Translations under genes and position numbers: made by a program | The notes under the pieces: generated by a model | What the model was told of the DNA's origin: nothing | Database searches by the model: none | What the model saw: the letters and a program-made list of their open reading frames with translations, nothing else | Part shown: piece after piece, positions 40,926 to 53,190 of the stretch | Numbering within the stretch: the stretch's first letter is position 1 | How the letters are laid out: every line of letters starts with the position of its first letter | NCBI GenBank assembly: GCA_034620365.1 | Contig: JAQGEQ010000354.1 | Span: 186,001 to 250,000 of the forward strand | Reading direction: 5' to 3' | DNA: 64,000 nt | Source: Pegea sp. RAD2-039 | Taxonomy: Eukaryota; Chordata; Thaliacea; Salpida; Salpidae

Positions 40926-41060
40926 GCCACCATATTCTCTACGTTCGTTAATGGGTTTTCCTCACCACATTAGCATCCAACAACAAACACGTGATTACAT
41001 GTAAGAGTTTACATCATTGAGAGCAAAAAATAATTGGCCGGTTCACATCTGAAAAAAAAG

Positions 41061-41132
41061 CTCCCCGTCGGGAAATCGAACCCCGGTCTCCCGCGTGACA
41101 GGCGGGGATACTCACCACTATACTAACGAGGA
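41061..41132 (-). tRNA. tRNA-Asp: tRNA-Asp (GTC)
   Basis: A 72-base cloverleaf on the minus strand beginning TCCTCGTTAGTATAGTGG and ending ACGGGGAG, with anticodon GTC in CCTGTCACG and a B box of GGGTTCGATT. It is nearly identical to animal tRNA-Asp. One T-stem C-to-T change leaves a G-U pair. A run of eight T on the minus strand (41052-41059) follows as a polymerase III terminator. No intron. Confidence 0.97.
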
Positions 41133-41409
41133 CTATGAATTACTGATTGAAGTATTAAATTCTAAATCTTCTGTTTAAACCAAGGTCACTGATTTTAATT
41201 CGATTTTTAGACAAAAATATTTTTGACAAAAATTCTTAATTTGGTTTTTCAACTGAAGTTTTTTAATGTCATAATTTGAAGATTAACTGAAGTGAACAAA
41301 AATCGATTTTTTTTTCGAATATTTATTTAAAAACTTCAGATTTAATTTGAACCTTAATCTGATAAAAGTCTTAAAAGTCTTTTTGCTTAAAACATTTTGA
41401 ACAAATTCA

Positions 41410-43480
41410 TTCGATGACGTCAAATAATTCGCGTTTTGTAGTTTATTTACACAAATCGTAGTTTGATGACGTCATAAGCGAGTGATGACGTAATACTCGA
41501 CAAGCATTCTCAGTGGCACAAATCGAACAGTTATGACGTAATATACAATGACGTCACAGCTAACAGCGACAATTGGCGAGTGTATACAAACAACAACGAT
41601 GACGTCACGTCGACGCGAAATTTACATTCAGAAAATTTTTGGGAGTTTTTTTAGCACAGTGAAAAAAGTTTGAAAAAAAGTTAAATAGAAAGATGAAGAA
41701 GCAAAAAGATGAGATGTAGTGACGTCATCGACGCTCGAATATTTGCAGAGTTTAATTTGGAATGAGATGGAAAAACTGAAAAGAAATTATTTAGCAAAAA
41801 AATTGAGTTTGTTGAGAAACTTACATTTATAAGGAGGCATCCTTGTTGGTGGTAACGGAGGTAAGGCTGTTGATACTCGACATATTTCAATTGCTTAGCA
41901 ACTACGTAACAACTTACCTCTAAATTTAAATGTTTGATTCGTGCTTCCCAATTTATTCGTTGCTATGCAAATAAAAGCTTTACCGATATCTGACGTCATC
42001 ACTCGTTTGATATGCAAAGTACTTATTACTCGTTTCTGTTCTCGCTTTATTGACGTAAAACGTTCTTTATCGCGTTCATTAACTCTACAATTGATGACCT
42101 TATTAAGAAAGCGATAAAATGACGTCATCTGAGTACTTACATCTGATTGGACGGTAGCAACCATTTAAATTCAGGTGAAGGTTCTCCACGACCCACACAT
42201 TTGAAGGAGCTTTTATTCCCCAGAACGACGTCAGTAACCGCTCTACTACCTTCGTCACGAACGATTTCTGGCGCATCTATGACGTCACACAACGTTTATG
42301 ATGACGTCATGCAAATCACCAAACACAAATTTTTTACTTTTTAAATTTAAGCTTCGATGACGTCACGACGACAACAACATCGATGATTTGATGACATCAC
42401 AACATCGATGATATGATGACGTCACACTTACATCTCACAGTCAGTTTGATTTCATGTTGTATGACGTCACCGACGCCATTATCAGCTGAGCAAACGTACC
42501 TTCCATCACGTTTACGAGTCACGTGGTTTAAAAAGTAATGTTCGCCGGCATTTCTCATTTCATTTACTGCAAAATATGACGTCATCAGATGGAGTGACGT
42601 ATATGTGATGACGTCATTACCTTGCGGCATGATAAAACGCCATGAAACTTGAGGTTGAGGTTTACCTTTTACTTTACAAATCAAAACTTCTGAACTACCT
42701 TCATCAACGGTGACGACGTCATGAGAGATGTCAACAAACTTGGGTGGGACTAACAAAACATAACGATGACGTCATAGAAAATAAGTGATGACGTCATCAT
42801 CACCTTGAACTCTGAGTATTACTTTTGTTGCGCAACTTTGTTCATCAGCATAGTAACGGCAGTTATACTCGCCTGCATCATTTTCATTCACATTCTTGAT
42901 ATGCAAATCGTATCCTAGCAACCAAGCAGCAAATAAGAAACCAAAAAAAAAATCGAAATTTCGTGAAAAAAAATCCAGTTTTTGCCAAAAAAAAAGATTT
43001 TTTAGACTAAAAATCAATTTTACTTAAAATAGATCGCGAACGAAGATCATGACGTCACAAACTGATGACGTCACTACTTACGCGGACGGCCATCTTCATA
43101 CTTTTGCAGTAAGGTTATTCGATTATTAATCAAGAAAGCTTTTCCTCCAGCATATAAAATATCATTCTTCGGATTCGACCACATCAGTTTGACGTCATCA
43201 CTAGCATCTAGATGACGTGTCATCTCTGCACAACTGACGATGACGTCATACATTAGGTTGTAATGTTGAAGGTTAAAGCAAACCTTAAAGTGACTTCTTT
43301 GCCTGACACGACGTCAGTAACCACTTCTGGAGCATTTCCACAACAAAGAGAAGCTAGAAGCAGTTTTTTTCTGGTTTTCGTTATTTTTTAGGGAAATTTT
43401 CACTTACTGATCAGACAGTTGACAAATATAAGAAGCTTCCACATTTGTTTGTTGGCACGCACGCGCAGATGACGTCATAA
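41410..43480. repeat. TGACGTCA island 3 (IgLON-type gene), densest
   Basis: About 21 exact copies in 2.1 kb, i.e. one per 100 bases, mostly within introns and flanks, some in exons, plus variants such as CGACGTCA, TGATGTCA and TGACATCA. Several are only 20-30 bases apart (for example 42577 and 42609; 42764 and 42788). Confidence 0.95.
41681..43444 (-). CDS. IgLON/lachesin-type GPI-anchored cell-adhesion protein
   Basis: Ten exons total exactly 358 codons (357 residues). Signal peptide MWKLLIFVNCLITSLCC; Ig1 (Cys in SCAEM, Trp in KLMW, Tyr-x-Cys in DAGEYNCRYY); Ig2 (VPPKFVDISHDVVTVDEGSS ... DGRYVCSADNGVG); Ig3 (SSFKCVGRGEPSPEFKWLLP ... AFICIATNKLGSTNQ); then a Pro-rich linker and a hydrophobic end (SLHLIFLLLHLSI) after small residues, as in a GPI-anchor signal. 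Three Ig domains plus GPI signal is the IgLON/lachesin layout; these proteins mediate neuronal and epithelial adhesion at the cell surface. Exons: 43408-43444, 43284-43353, 43082-43233, 42804-42914, 42621-42749, 42432-42566, 42141-42276, 41918-42084, 41825-41866, 41681-41775. Orthology to a particular vertebrate IgLON is not claimed. Confidence 0.9.
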
Positions 43481-43623
43481 ACACTAACAATCTAGATTAG
43501 TTAACATGCAAAACAGAACGTTGTTAGTTTTAGCAGATTTACAAGAAGTGAAAATAATTTCCTAAAATTTGTTATTTAAGAAGAAACTGATTATGATATT
43601 TACAATAAAATTTTATAGACTTA

Positions 43624-44295
43624 TTAATCAGTAACTGCAAAATTAGCATATAATTGAATCGAGAAACAAGATAAAAGAAATGTTGCCAAAGATCTCCACA
43701 ATAACTCTGCCCAGGCCCCTTGAGATAGAAAATTTACCAAAAGTTGAACCAAAAGATCTCTAAAGACACTTAAAAACAAGCCAACAGATACAAGTGGAAG
43801 AAAAGATTGGTTTAAATCAGTTCTAGTCCAAATCCACACCAATGAAACCATAGCAATAACATGCACCAAAGTAATATTTGAATCAATTGCTTGATGTACA
43901 TAAGTCCAATTAAATTCCTGGCTTCGAGCTCCAAACCAAAATGAAAAGAGATTTGAGAATAAAACTTGAGCACCAGACCAACCAATACCAGCTGATAAAA
44001 TTTTCAATTCAGGTTTTCCAACAGTTCTATTGATAATGAAGTAAATTCCAGCAATATCTGCAAGGTCCACGGTAGTTTTAAGGAAATCATTCAAGAAGTT
44101 GCTTGTTTCAGAGTCTAATGAAGGAAAGAATGTTGCTAAGACCATCATCTTTGCTAACTGAGTAATCATATAAATCATTCCAGCAGTTAATACTTTAAAA
44201 AGAGCATTATACTCAGATAAAACAGAAGCTTTATATGTAAGCATATAAGGCCCATAAGATAAAGCCATACAATTAATAAAGTGTACAAAAGTCAT
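43624..44295 (-). CDS. TMEM147: TMEM147 (ER BOS-complex multipass protein)
   Basis: A single uninterrupted frame of 223 residues; the human protein is 224. Landmarks shared with TMEM147: start MTFVHFINCMALSYGPY, SEYNALFKVLTAG, LATFFPS, DLADIAGI, GWSGAQ, WFGARSQEFNW, IDSNITLVH and SQGAWAELLWR. Several hydrophobic helices are evident. TMEM147 sits in the ER translocon as part of the BOS complex (with NCLN and NOMO) for multipass protein insertion. It ends about 180 bases from the IgLON start and lies on the same strand. Unlike its neighbour it has no introns and no TGACGTCA. Confidence 0.96.
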   Translation of the reverse strand: MTFVHFINCMALSYGPYMLTYKASVLSEYNALFKVLTAGMIYMITQLAKMMVLATFFPSLDSETSNFLNDFLKTTVDLADIAGIYFIINRTVGKPELKILSAGIGWSGAQVLFSNLFSFWFGARSQEFNWTYVHQAIDSNITLVHVIAMVSLVWIWTRTDLNQSFLPLVSVGLFLSVFRDLLVQLLVNFLSQGAWAELLWRSLATFLLSCFSIQLYANFAVTD

Positions 44296-46796
44296 CTTTT
44301 TATCTATAAAATAAAAACTATTAAAGAATGCTTATTATAAATTTTGATATAAAATAATTATTAAACAATATTTCAATAAGTTGGATTACTAAAATAATTA
44401 TAATAATTAAAAGTTACTTTTTGATTATCAATTTTTAGTAGTAAAAGTTGTTATTTATAAAATATATAAATGAGATAAAAGCAATTTAGCAAGGATATTA
44501 AAAAAATATTTTTGAAATAAATAAAAATATATTTATAAATAATAGTATCAGTATTAAATAAAAACTAAATTTAAAGAATAAGTAATATTAATGTATAAAA
44601 ATAAATTGTATTTTGTTATTTATAAAAATAAATAAAGTGAAATTTATATAATATACAGATTTATTAATGATTGAATAATTAAAAAAGAAAACACAAAATA
44701 TATCATTTTAATGAATATGATAATATAAAACGTCTAACAAACACTTGCCCTTCACTGTAGGATAAATAACTAGAAAGAATATTTTAGTAGAGCCTAAAAA
44801 ACTGAGAGATAAAAAATGAACTTTTTTGTTTGAAATCAAACAAAAAAAAAGAAATATAATAAGATCACTTTAAAAGTTTCATTAATGTAGCATTTAAAAT
44901 CTAAATATTTAATATCATGTAGTATATTACAAAACCCAAAACAAAATCATTATTTTAATAGTTAAATACGTTCACATTTAATTAAGTCTAAATTAGTTTA
45001 TAAGATGTTATTTAAAATAAAAATGTTGAAAAAAAATTGTTACAATGATTTAATACAAAAGATTGTTAGAAAAGTAAAAATAAAGTTGAAAAAATTTAAA
45101 ATTTGTTGAGTCACGAAATAATCAATTTAGTAAAAAAAATGTTGTTATTAAATACAAGTAAAATAAAATATTGAGAAGTTAGTAAACAACTTGAGTAAAA
45201 ACAAATAAATAAAACATCTGGAGAGAAGACACATTAATTAAAATTCATAAAAACATAAATTCAAAGTAAGTTCAAAACTAGTTTGTTGACTCAATAATAT
45301 ACCTGAAGGAAAAAAAGTAAATTGCGACTGAAAGTTCGTGAAGATAAAACCTCTACAATTAGAAATCGATTCAGTCAAAAACATTAAAGATAAAAAAATA
45401 GAAAATAAAACTAAACTATTTTGGATTGCAACATAGTTGGTACAATTTATAGAAATTGATAAATAATTAATTCAAAAACAAGTAAGAAATTGGTGAACAT
45501 CTTCCAGTTAAGATGAATTGTAGCATAAATTAGAAGTAACATAAAAATAGTTGAACTATTGAAAAGTCAACCACCTATCAATTTCTACTCTCTACCATGA
45601 ATAATTAATTCACATTTATTATTAAATATCTCATAAGCCTTTAAAGTGAATTTTTTGAAAGTTTCATTTTTCATTATTGTAAAACTCTCTTTTAAACTGA
45701 TTACTACTGTGAACTTTTGCCTTTAACTATACTGTTTAACTTAGCTGTTTAAGTACTTTAAGGAGGAAATAGATGATTATAGCAAGCTCCGTCACAAATT
45801 CAAGTTTGCATTTTGAACGAAATTAGAAGTTTAAAAAATTGCTGTTGAAAGGTTTACAAGTAAACACTATTTCAACAATTTGGTTTACGTTTTAGGCCAA
45901 CTTTAGCTTCTCGGTAATTTATTCTATTTTGAGGATAAGTCAAGTATAATCTAATTTGCTCAGGTGACGGGCGACATGTAAAAAAACAAGTTTCTTATTT
46001 TATTTTAATAATAATTTATGATTTTTATCACATTATAAGCTGCTAGTTTTTCCTAAATAAGTAGATAATTGATTAATTTTAATTACAGCAATTAAAAACA
46101 AGTTTGTGGAGCATAATGATAAAATACTCAAATTTATTTACTACAATCTTTTTGGAATAAAATCTTGCTATTTTCAAAATCTTAAGGTAAGAAGTTCAAC
46201 TATTTCGAACAATAGTTTAAAACCAACTTTGAGTTTACTCTTCAGCAGTGTTGATTAAAACTGTAAATATAATAACTTAAAAAACAATGTTTTATCCTGA
46301 AAAAATAGCATTAAGTTTCTAATCAATGAAATAAGAACAAAAAAAAAGTATATTAAGGTTTGATATTAATAATTAAAGACTTCCTTTATGGTTTGATTAA
46401 TTTTTCATCTTCTGGTTAAAACTTAGGAAGATAAATAACTCTACTCTACGGTATTCTACTCAGTTTTTGATAAAATTACAGTTAAAAATCAATTTAATAT
46501 TGATTATACATTACAAAACAAAAATTTTTGTAAAAACTATTAAACAATTACTGGGCCATAGTTACTTAACTTTATTAGTTGTGAAAAAAATGCATTTCGA
46601 TAAAAATAAAATTAGCTTTTATATATACAACTTATCTTAAATATTCTCAATCAAATTATTTAGATTATAAAATGAAATATCTATACAACTGTACAAATTT
46701 TATTAGCTACTACAAACTTTAAGTAAGAACGATTTATTTGCGCTAATCTTATTTCAAGTTTTGGAAAAAAAGTTTAAATGTTGAAGAAGTTTTCAT
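44296..46796. other. 2.5-kb AT-rich spacer between TMEM147 and RSPH1
   Basis: Low-complexity AT sequence without reading frames or repeats I can support. Both neighbours are on the minus strand, so the TMEM147 promoter and the RSPH1 3' UTR should be here. Confidence 0.5.
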
Positions 46797-49700
46797 CTAC
46801 TCTTCATTAGCTGGAGCTTTTTCTTCTTCACCTGAATCTTCACCAGTTTTAGATTCAACTGCATTTTCTTGATCCTCATCATCTATATTAGCTACAGAAT
46901 CTATAAATTGTCTAGCAATATCTTCATTTGGATCAGTTTGAGGTGGGTCTTCTTTTGGAGCTTCATCTAACTCAACTGCTGCTATGTCTTTAGCACCAGA
47001 TTCAGTAACTACAGCAGGTTCTGAAGCAAGATCTTGAGCTTCTTGTTTTTCAATTTCATCTTCTACAGCTTCTTCTTTCACTTCTTCATCAGCTACTTCT
47101 TCTTTCATTTCTTCATCAGATACTTCTCCTTTCACTTCTTCATCAGCTACAGCTTCTTCTTTCACTTCTTCTTCTTCTTCTGAGTTATCTTTCAGATAAA
47201 TAATAATTTTGTGGCAATTTGTATTACGACCATTTTAGTCTTACTCACCGGCATCACTTGTTTCAGTGTTAAAAACAGTAATATCAGTATTTTTGATATA
47301 TTTCCAAACTGGAATAGTAACAGCCGTCGCGTCTTCCTCTTCTTCTCCTTGGATCTACAAGAACACAATGTAAACAATATATCATCTCAGCAACAAATAA
47401 AGAACCTGTTCAACTGGAATATACTCTCCATGTTGCTCACATCCAATATCAAAAATATATTTTCCGGGACCTTCCATCTGCACAAACAAGTAATAATCTG
47501 ATGCTATATCACCATCAGCAACATCGCTTACGCTTCCTCCATTCCAACTTCCTTGATAACGGTGGTTAGCATGAAACAGATGACCAGCTCCTTCCGGTTT
47601 TCCTTTCACCCAAATACCAACGTACTTTGACCCTGTTAACATCAAGTACTGTAAACAATTACAAATCGGTTGCTTAGAAACCTGTGTCAGCGTATAAATA
47701 TGTCCCATAACCATGTCTTTCATGTTTTGACCATTCTCCTTCGTATGTATCTCCGTTTATATAGCTATAAATACCGATGCCATGACGTTGGTCATCTACC
47801 CAGGCTCCTGGTTTTACCAAGGAAGATATTTTTGATTATTTTTTATAAATGGAATTGTAGTATCACTCACCTTCGTATTTGGATCCGTCAGGATAATAAA
47901 AAGTTCCTGATCCATGCTTCTTATTTTTCATGTAAGAACCGGTATACCTTGCCCCATTTTTAAAACGGTAGTTGCCCTGTTGACGTGATAGAAAGAGTTT
48001 ATAACAAAAAATGTTATTTTAGAAATAACTAGAATTTAACGATAAAATAATTGAAAAAATAACAAAAGATAATTAAACATTTTTTATGATAATTATTCAT
48101 GAAAATTTTGAATTAAAAGGAGTAATAAATGAAGGAGTTTTTATAATCAATCTATTAATCGATTTTTTTGCCTATTTTCGGCCAAAGATGTGATATATGC
48201 ATATATGCCAGGGCAGAAATTATGGAGATACAGTTGCTGCCTATGCAGCAAGATTCTACTCTCCATGACAACAAGGTAGCGGAACAGACGAACTGATGCA
48301 GCTGCACCCGACTGGCGTCGCAAGAGCTGCCACAACGACACTGAGTACAACAATAAACTGCCTAGGGGGCCCCAACACCTGCTTTAAATTCGGAGTTTTG
48401 TGTTTCTTAGAAATGTTGTCATTAACCAAACTCACAGGGCCCTTCTATCTAGGTTATTTTTTATACATTTTTCCTTGTCGCCAAATACTTGTCCATCTGG
48501 GGTCGAACCCGGAACCTCCCATCTAGTAGGCGGGTGTGGTAACAGCTACACCACACAGACAAATAATCGAATACAAACTTGATATCAGACTCATCAGCCA
48601 GATACAAATAGATAAAAACTAAAAGTGCAGTTTCTCAAACATGAATATTAAAAGTTTAAATAACCTAAATAGTGAAGATTCCAAACTAGAAGAATTGAAA
48701 AACTTGATGATTAAAAGTTGAAAATAACATTTCAAAGCAATTGAAAAAATAAAATTGTAAATATAATCAGCTATTTAGTATTGTAAATAGCTTTACTATT
48801 TCTAGTAAACCTTATTCCTCTTACCTCCCCATGTCTTTTCCCATTTTCATATGAACCTTCATATGTGTCACCATTTGAAAGAGTAGCTTTACCTTGTCCA
48901 TGTCTTTCTCCTTCTGCATTTCTTTCACCTTCATACTCCTAAAAAGAAGAAGTTTTCATAAGTCAATTTATAGATTTGGTTAACAATAGTTTGCTCAAGG
49001 TTATGAAGCTAATGATTAGGTACAAGCAAGTAGTTCATCATTTATTAAAAAGAATAATAAAATTTGTGGGATCATTTGTTTTTAATCTCTAAAACTGTTT
49101 ATTTCTGAAAACAAATCTTGATTAAATTTTTTAAAAGAGTTTAAAAAATTTAACAAAGTTAACAAAGCAGTTCCTACAGAAGAAATTGAACATAAATAAA
49201 AGCCAAGAAACCTAAGTCTAAAGCATATAGAAAGAATGATCTGAGCTGAACTTATAGTACATTATATAATTTTTGAAATTAATTTAATCAATTATAAAAG
49301 ATCTAACAAAATCAAATCATTATTAACCACTTAAACACACAACAAACTTACGAAAAAAAGAAAACTAAAAGTTTTTCTATAAAAAAACATAGTGAAATAA
49401 AATTTAATATTAATCTTATATTTCAAAGTAAAACTATGTAGATAACAATTTAACTTTATCAAAAAGTTCTTAATACAGAAAAAAGAATTAAAAAAAATTT
49501 AAATTTAAAAAATAACTTATTTAACAATAAAGATTAGTTTATGTCAAACTCTAATAGGATATTTAATTTATAGAAAGAGGTTGAAGTTTTTAAATACTTG
49601 TGAACAACTTTGATTTTTTATTATCAATAATTACAGAAAGTTAAGGAATTTTATTTGAGAATTTATCTTAAACTTAAAATAAAAAGTTTTGATTTGTATA

Positions 49701-50146
49701 TGACAACTCACACATTTTATAATTTTTTCCAACATGATTAAAATAATGAGTATAAAATAAAAGGACAAGATATAAGTTGATCAGTTTTGAACTATTTATA
49801 AAAATTAAACAATAGTTATTGAGAATTTTATTTAAATTATAAAGTTGGTAAGTGATACAAAATTATAAAAAAAAGTTTATTTTAAAAGATATTTCTTAAG
49901 TTTAAAATCTCCTAGAAGTATATAAATTTTAAGAAATATCATGTGTTTATTATTATGCAAATTTATAATATTGTTACAAAGTTTATTTGAAAAAATAAAT
50001 AGTATTTCAAAATGTAAAAATAAAATACATTAAATTTTGTTCAATTGGTTTTAAAAAATATAATTAAAAAAAGGATAAAAGAGATAACTTACTCCCTGAT
50101 AAGGACTTTCTTCATCTTCAAATTCGTCTGAGTCTATTGCTGACAT
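46797..50146 (-). CDS. RSPH1: RSPH1, radial spoke head protein 1 (MORN repeats)
   Basis: Eight exons total 357 codons (356 residues). After an acidic start ([18 protein letters not shown]) come MORN repeats at about residues 19-160 ([72 protein letters not shown]), then the RSPH1-specific [17 protein letters not shown]. The C-terminal third is a strongly acidic tail rich in VKEE/DEE repeats. RSPH1 is a head subunit of axonemal radial spokes in motile 9+2 cilia and sperm tails. Exons: 50093-50146, 48825-48938, 47871-47976, 47682-47807, 47532-47632, 47406-47477, 47249-47354, 46797-47188. Introns 1 (1.15 kb) and 2 (0.85 kb) are long; the rest are about 50-65 nt. Confidence 0.96.
48160..48570 (-). 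mobile_element. tRNA-derived SINE in RSPH1 intron 2
   Basis: On the minus strand a tRNA-like head (48491-48560) has an A-box-like GGTGTAGCTGTTACCAC and a B box GGTTCGACCCC, with ends GTCTGTG and GGAC that pair imperfectly. The anticodon and T stems are too degenerate for a working tRNA. It is followed by about 320 bases of GC-richer unique body down to about 48160. The layout fits a polymerase III-transcribed SINE inserted in the same orientation as the host gene. Confidence 0.65.
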
Positions 50147-50484
50147 TTCTTACAACCTTTTTTTCAGTTGACAAAATAATGAGAAGTTTAATCTGAAATT
50201 TAAACGCTTCATTTTATTAGCAACAGTTGCTATGCTCTTTGAACAATAAAACAACATTGTAACTAATTTGGCGTTTTAAGATAATATTTTTAAAAATAAC
50301 AACATTACAACTACAAGCTTTTTTATTTAAACGTTTATTCAGATTATTGAATATTAGCATAGAAAGATACTTTTATATATTATATAAATTATGATTCAGT
50401 ATTAAAATATTAATTTGGATGATTTTTTTCAGAATAATCAGACAGCAAAAAAAAACAATAACAAACATACATTATGTTTAATAA

Positions 50485-50625
50485 TACACCTATGAAAATA
50501 TTTGCCATGTGGTGTAATCTTCATCAATTCGATTTACTTATTTCATTAAATGCGAAGGAGATGCCTGAAGAGAGCACCTGCCGCTAACACACATTCTCAC
50601 GAATAGTACCTATTAAGTTAGAAAT
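50485..50625 (-). repeat. Dispersed repeat family B, copy 2 (inverted)
   Basis: Reverse complement of the family B copy at 27575-27715; the shared core includes gtg-tagcg--aggtgctct-ttcagg and ctccttcgcatt, with alignable but weaker flanks on both sides. Confidence 0.75.
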
Positions 50626-50639
50626 ATAGAAAGAGTGAA

Positions 50640-50940
50640 AATTTAATTTCAAAACTGTTACCCAACCTTTTTTAGATTCGCTGCTCTGTAACATGTTTCA
50701 GTGACCTGGAAAACGAATATAGAGGTCAATTGATTGCAGATTTTATGTCTTGGCTTATTCCTATCACCATTGCTTCTCCTAAAATAATCACAAGGCGCCG
50801 GTACTATTTACCCATAGCTAGGGAGTATACTTTCTGTGCTTGTAAGCTCGCAGTATGTCGTATCTTCCATAACGAGTTGGTATTCGAAGTCATGTGTTAA
50901 AGACACAATGGATTAGCAGCTAACCGATTTAAATAGTCGT
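50640..50940. other. GC-richer unexplained block, probable repeat
   Basis: About 300 bases with clearly higher GC than its surroundings, adjoining the family B repeat. No reading frame or RNA fold recognised. Most likely the rest of a larger transposable element. Confidence 0.35.
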
Positions 50941-53190
50941 CCATTTATTCGCTGTGATAGACAAAAAAGATTTATCATTTTAAGCATAATCGTAAATAAG
51001 TTCTTCAGATTTAAATGAATTGTACTGAAGTTGTAACTTCTATTAATCATTAGATAAGAATTTTTAAGGTTGTTATTAGATGATTTCTTTTAAAATTAGT
51101 TCAAATATTTCTGATTTACATAGTCGAAGTTGAAAATGAATATGAAAGTATTCCATCCCTAATCTGTTGTTTTGTTGTACTTTCATTTGTTTCTATTTTT
51201 GAAAATTTTCACTGAAAATAAAGAAAAACGTTTTTTCATTTTTTTTTATCAGTTTTGCAATAAACTGAAGAAATGTTTCAAACTCCATCACTTTTTATGA
51301 TACCCTTTTTTGTTATTGGTATCAACAATTATTTGTAAATATTTTTCAATAAACTTAAACGATAGCTTTCTTAAACTTAGCTGTCATCTCCCAATGTCTT
51401 GAAACTATTTTTGTGTCTTTCTAGTTTATGGAAAACAAAAACATCAGCAAAATGAGAACGAAACGTACTAAGTATTAGCGACTGATTCCAAAAGAAAATA
51501 TTTGCATACTGCAATACTAAATAAAAAGACAAAATTATATTGATGTTTTATATTTTAATTTATTTTTACAAAATATCTGTTTTATGTCTGTAGCTACATA
51601 CAAAAATAATGTTAGCTAAAATTTGATTCTAAAAATTTTAGTTTTCATGAAATTAAAAACGAAACAAATATTAATTTTGTGGAATAAAAATCAAACGTTT
51701 GAAATCAATTTATATAAACTGAGATACATGTTGAAAAAATTTTGCAAATAAAAAAGAATAATAATAAAAATTAAATTTATTGCTGAAAAGTCGGGATTAA
51801 ACTCGATGCAGTTTCACAAATTACAATCTTTAATAATTAAGATGTTCTTTTACATCCACCATTAAATTTTTTGTCTCTATCCATCAATTATAATAAAAGA
51901 AACTTTAGATCTTTCAGCTAAAAAATAATTAAATTTGGAAATATAAATTTAGTGCTACTGTGAGAGAGTCCTATCATCAAGTAAACATTTTCTTTGACCT
52001 TTGATCACCAAATGCAACATAATTTTGTTTATAAAATAAGTTTTCTAATAGAATGATTTTGAAGATATTTATTACTTTTGTAAGCAGTATTTTATTCATA
52101 TTTTGCAAGCAGTATCCTGCAACACCAGAAAAACTTACCATATATTAATTTTACATAAAAAAGTATTCATTTTAAGATTAATTAGTTGATGATTGTGAAA
52201 GTATTTAAAAAAATAATTTTATAAAAGTTAAATTTATTTGATTCAGATTGTGTAGAATAAAGTTTTTGATTTTAGGATAAATATTTATATATGGTATGAA
52301 TATTTCAACTATTCATAAATAAAGATAAAAATAACATTGTATTCCTGCCTTACTCTAAAATAAAAAGCTGAAGTAGTTTATAGTATAGAGTTGAACAAAT
52401 GAAGAAGAGAGAATTTGGTTAATATCAAATTTTCTATGCTTTAATATCTCAGTTTGTAGATTTAGCGAAACGTCTAACAGTTTATTTTTTTAATTATCTT
52501 TAGATTAATTGTTTTTCAGAGTAAACTGTAGTTTAGTTTCTAAACTTTGATAAACAGTTTTTTATTCCATTCGTAATAATTCATTAGTCACATTTATAAA
52601 AGTTACTTTAATGTTTTAACAATAAGTATTTTTTAAATAAACCAATTAGTCTATAATTCTTATAGTGCTATTTATATAAGTGTATAAAACTAATTTAAAG
52701 TTTTTTTGACTTTTTATAAAATCTATTTTTATACAACGAGAAGTTTTTTTCAATTTTATATCAAACGGCTTCAAGTTAATTGGAAGTTATTTAAGAGCAG
52801 ACTAGTCATTAATTGGGTTAAGATAAAATTGTTCTTTTATATTACTAACACTGTTGATTTTATTTTTAGGCTTTTATTCAAATAGTTTTCTTTATTTAAC
52901 ATTATCGCAACTTATTTATAAAAATGTAAATCATTTACTTTTAAATATTTTTAAATATTTTATTTATCAACCTTGTGCTTTATTCTTAAAATTTTACAGT
53001 AGTATAACAAGTTTTCTTAATTTTCTTCTACAAGACGTTCTTTAAAATATCTTTTAGTTTTTCTGTATAAATCTTTAAGAGGCAATATAATTATTATTTA
53101 GATTTTTATTTTCAAAGTTAAACTACTAAGAATAAACTTTCGCTATTTTTTATTTTAGTAGTTTTTGGTTCAATAAGTGAAAAATTGGAA

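Larger units (their letters stand above)
50147..53190. other. 3-kb spacer between RSPH1 and the 7TM gene
   Basis: Divergent neighbours (RSPH1 minus, 7TM plus), so both promoters should lie here. It contains repeat family B copy 2 near 50.5 kb and a GC-richer unexplained block at about 50640-50940. The rest is AT-rich without genes. The forward frame at 52854-53045 looks like chance Phe/Leu-rich sequence. Confidence 0.5.

Noticed and set aside
48491-48560. Functional tRNA on the minus strand
   Set aside because: Anticodon and T stems do not pair properly; A and B boxes with a GC-rich tail point to a SINE head.
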